Below are positions 42,799 to 44,221 of a stretch of 44,221 nucleotides of DNA, piece by piece. The stretch is from contig JAUNRQ010000004.1 in NCBI GenBank assembly GCA_030535605.1, forward strand, positions 11,357 through 55,577, written 5' to 3'. This stretch comes from Pseudoxanthomonas suwonensis (lineage in GTDB: Bacteria; Pseudomonadota; Gammaproteobacteria; Xanthomonadales; Xanthomonadaceae). The notes under the pieces are model-generated. The model worked only from the letters and a program-made list of their open reading frames with translations, did no database searches and was not told the origin of the DNA. Numbering within the stretch: the stretch's first letter is position 1; every line of letters begins with the position of its first letter. The position numbers were made by a program, and so were the translations under genes.

Positions 42799-43626
42799 TC
42801 AGGACGACATCGATGCCAGCGGCGCGGCCTGCCACGCCCAATGCCACGGCTCATGGACGATGCCGTGCGGATTGTGGCGCGGATAGCTCATCACGAAGCC
42901 GTGTTCACCGGCATGCGCCTGCAGCCAGGAAAAGGCCGCGGTGCGCTCGAAGCTTTCCTCCGCCGGCGGTTCGCCCGGCGTGCCGAGGTCCAGCGCCAGC
43001 CCGGAGTGGTGTTCGGAAAAACCGGGCGCCGCATTGACCGCGAGGATGTCCTCGACTGCCAGGCCGCGCGCGCGCTTGCGCTGGAAAATGCCCAGCTGGT
43101 AAGCATGGCTGCGGTAGCCGGAGATCGCCTCCAGCATCACCCCGTCGCGGCCGGCGGCCTCGCGCATGCGCGACCAGGCGCGCGCGGCGTCGGCGCGCAG
43201 CCAAAGCGGTCGCCGGTAGCGGTCGAAGCCGGCGAAGGCCAGCCAGTCCGGTTCGGCCACCATCCGCAACCCGGTGTCACGCTGATAGGCGGTGGCATCC
43301 AGTCCGAGCATCGCCAGCCGTGAGTGGAGGCCATGCAGCGGCAGTGGCCGCGACGGATGGTCGGTGCGTCCCCGGTGGCACGGGCGACGTTGGACAAGCG
43401 CCAGTGCGGCTTGCCGCAACGGACCACGCCATGCGGGGCGGTCCATCGGGGTCACGCGGCCGTCGGCACCCACGGCGGCCAGATATCGGCCATCGTCCTT
43501 GCGTCGCACGACCCAGCGGCTGTGTGCCAGCAGGCGTGCATCGGCGTTGGCGCGCGCACGCAGCAACCAGGCCGGCCACGACTCGACGGCGGCGGCGTTC
43601 AGCAGGAGGGCAGGGCGTGGCGGCAT
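42799..43626 (-). CDS. M15 family D-alanyl-D-alanine carboxypeptidase-like protein
   Basis: Protein of 275 aa. The C-terminal half is a VanY-type M15B domain: ISGYRSHAYQ, the zinc motif SEHHSGLALDLG, and EPWHW. The N-terminal 110 residues are of unknown type. I see no signal peptide (MPPRPALLLNAAAVESW is not convincing), odd for a peptidoglycan enzyme; it could be exported otherwise or work on cytoplasmic or recycled peptides. TACCCT 6 nt before the ATG suggests a leaderless transcript. Confidence 0.88.
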   Translation of the reverse strand: MPPRPALLLNAAAVESWPAWLLRARANADARLLAHSRWVVRRKDDGRYLAAVGADGRVTPMDRPAWRGPLRQAALALVQRRPCHRGRTDHPSRPLPLHGLHSRLAMLGLDATAYQRDTGLRMVAEPDWLAFAGFDRYRRPLWLRADAARAWSRMREAAGRDGVMLEAISGYRSHAYQLGIFQRKRARGLAVEDILAVNAAPGFSEHHSGLALDLGTPGEPPAEESFERTAAFSWLQAHAGEHGFVMSYPRHNPHGIVHEPWHWAWQAAPLASMSS

Positions 43627-43632
43627 GGCGAC

Positions 43633-43638
43633 AGGGTA
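43633..43638 (-). promoter_or_regulatory. -10 element of a probable leaderless M15 peptidase promoter
   Basis: TACCCT on the minus strand, six bases (GTCGCC), then ATG 43626. Confidence 0.5.
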
Positions 43639-43711
43639 CGGGCCACGTCAGCCGCATGCACGCGCGGGCATCGGGCGGGAGGGTGGAGCCATCCGCGCGC
43701 TCGTGGCGTTC

Positions 43712-44221
43712 TCAGCGGCGACGGGTCTTGATCCAGGTCGCGATATCGTCGATGAGTCCGGCATCGACCTGCCCGGCGATCTGGTACTCGGCCAGGCTGC
43801 CCGGGCCTGTCCCGGCGATGCCGAGGTGGTTCAGTGCAGGGTACTCGCGCAGCGTGGCGCTGCGACTGCGGCGGAGCGCGCGTTGCCACAGCCGCCAGTC
43901 GGCCTCGACCACCTGGATGTCGCGGCCGCCGTGCAGCAGCAGCATGGGTTTGCGCAGCGCCCGCGCCTCGCCGAGGATGTCGACCGCGTCGACGCTGCGC
44001 CAGTACTGCGCCGGTACGCCCAGCGGCGTGTCGCCCGGTTGCGCGCTGCCGTCGCGGATGGCGGCGACCTGCCGGACGAGGGTGTCGATGAATGCCTGTT
44101 CGGTGGCGCTGGCAGTGCCGCTGCCATCGCCGGCCAGGCGTCGGTTCTGCTCGATCAGGATGTCCAGCAGCGGGCGTGCAGGTGCCGCCAGCAGGATCGC
44201 GCCCGCCGCGCCTTCGGCGCG
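43712..44221 (-). CDS. Alpha/beta hydrolase (partial, 5' end outside the window)
   Basis: At least 169 residues are read from the window edge to the stop. Seen: AGAILLAAPARPL after the missing nucleophile elbow, MLLLHGGRDIQV carrying the acid residue, and NHLGIAG carrying the catalytic His. The pattern fits a secreted or lipoprotein-type serine hydrolase of the dienelactone-hydrolase/peptidase-like group; the nucleophile Ser and N-terminus are outside. Specificity unknown. Confidence 0.82.
   Translation of the reverse strand, partial: RAEGAAGAILLAAPARPLLDILIEQNRRLAGDGSGTASATEQAFIDTLVRQVAAIRDGSAQPGDTPLGVPAQYWRSVDAVDILGEARALRKPMLLLHGGRDIQVVEADWRLWQRALRRSRSATLREYPALNHLGIAGTGPGSLAEYQIAGQVDAGLIDDIATWIKTRRR

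Overview
The window is about 44 kb of ordinary, gene-dense chromosome from a high-GC gammaproteobacterium. It most likely belongs to the Xanthomonadaceae/Lysobacteraceae (Lysobacter, Luteimonas, Xanthomonas and relatives). Reasons: the strong G/C third-position bias; a SAM-I riboswitch in front of a metX - cystathionine gamma-synthase - homoserine dehydrogenase operon; promoters of the TANNNT type lying 6-8 nt before ATG, as in leaderless xanthomonad transcripts; frequent TTG starts; and the BigR/Blh sulfur genes. Genus assignment is inference. I see no tRNA, rRNA, CRISPR array, insertion sequence, prophage or replication origin.

Layout. 1-4.1 kb: end of an upstream gene with its terminator, a secreted M19 dipeptidase, and two histidine-degradation genes, hutI (-) and hutF (+), diverging from a 306-bp gap. 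4.2-7.5 kb (-): a lipoprotein phosphodiesterase, then an Ada-AraC-AlkA fusion translationally coupled to ogt (alkylation repair). 7.7-9.7 kb: a blaI-like repressor overlapping an M56 (BlaR1-like) membrane protease, with two operator-like dyads. 9.7-12.3 kb: a persulfide-handling locus, rhodanese-bigR-blh on one strand and a DUF442 phosphatase-like lipoprotein on the other. The second arm starts with a deletion scar joining the start of a flavoprotein to the end of a carboxymuconolactone-decarboxylase-like gene. 12.4-21.1 kb: secreted or envelope proteins (S1/P1 nuclease, two lipoproteins, TrhA/hemolysin III, AsmA family, M23 peptidase), a DUF455 ferritin-like protein and prfC.

21.2-24.9 kb: the methionine operon under a SAM-I riboswitch, with overlapping or closely spaced genes. 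24.9-29.8 kb: a beta-propeller diguanylate cyclase overlapping the end of sdaA, with a glutaredoxin-like gene diverging from sdaA. 29.8-31.7 kb: an overlapping yceI - cytochrome b561 - yceI operon. 31.8-35.3 kb: a propeller hybrid histidine kinase. 35.3-38.4 kb: GNAT - minC - minD - minE - HEAGH-type metalloprotein on the minus strand. 38.5-40.3 kb: a NarL-type kinase/regulator pair. 40.5-44.2 kb: a membrane-anchored SRPBCC protein, DUF423, a second AlkA-type glycosylase, an M15 carboxypeptidase and an alpha/beta hydrolase cut by the window edge.

Most genes are recognisable families. The observations most worth following are the deletion scar in the sulfur locus (11.48-11.76 kb), the TTG-initiated HEAGH metalloprotein whose start overlaps the minE stop, the repeated leaderless promoter geometry, and three 15-bp repeats that each open with an in-frame stop behind a yceI gene. 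I found no convincing wholly new system; the HEAGH-Min coupling is the best candidate for undescribed biology.
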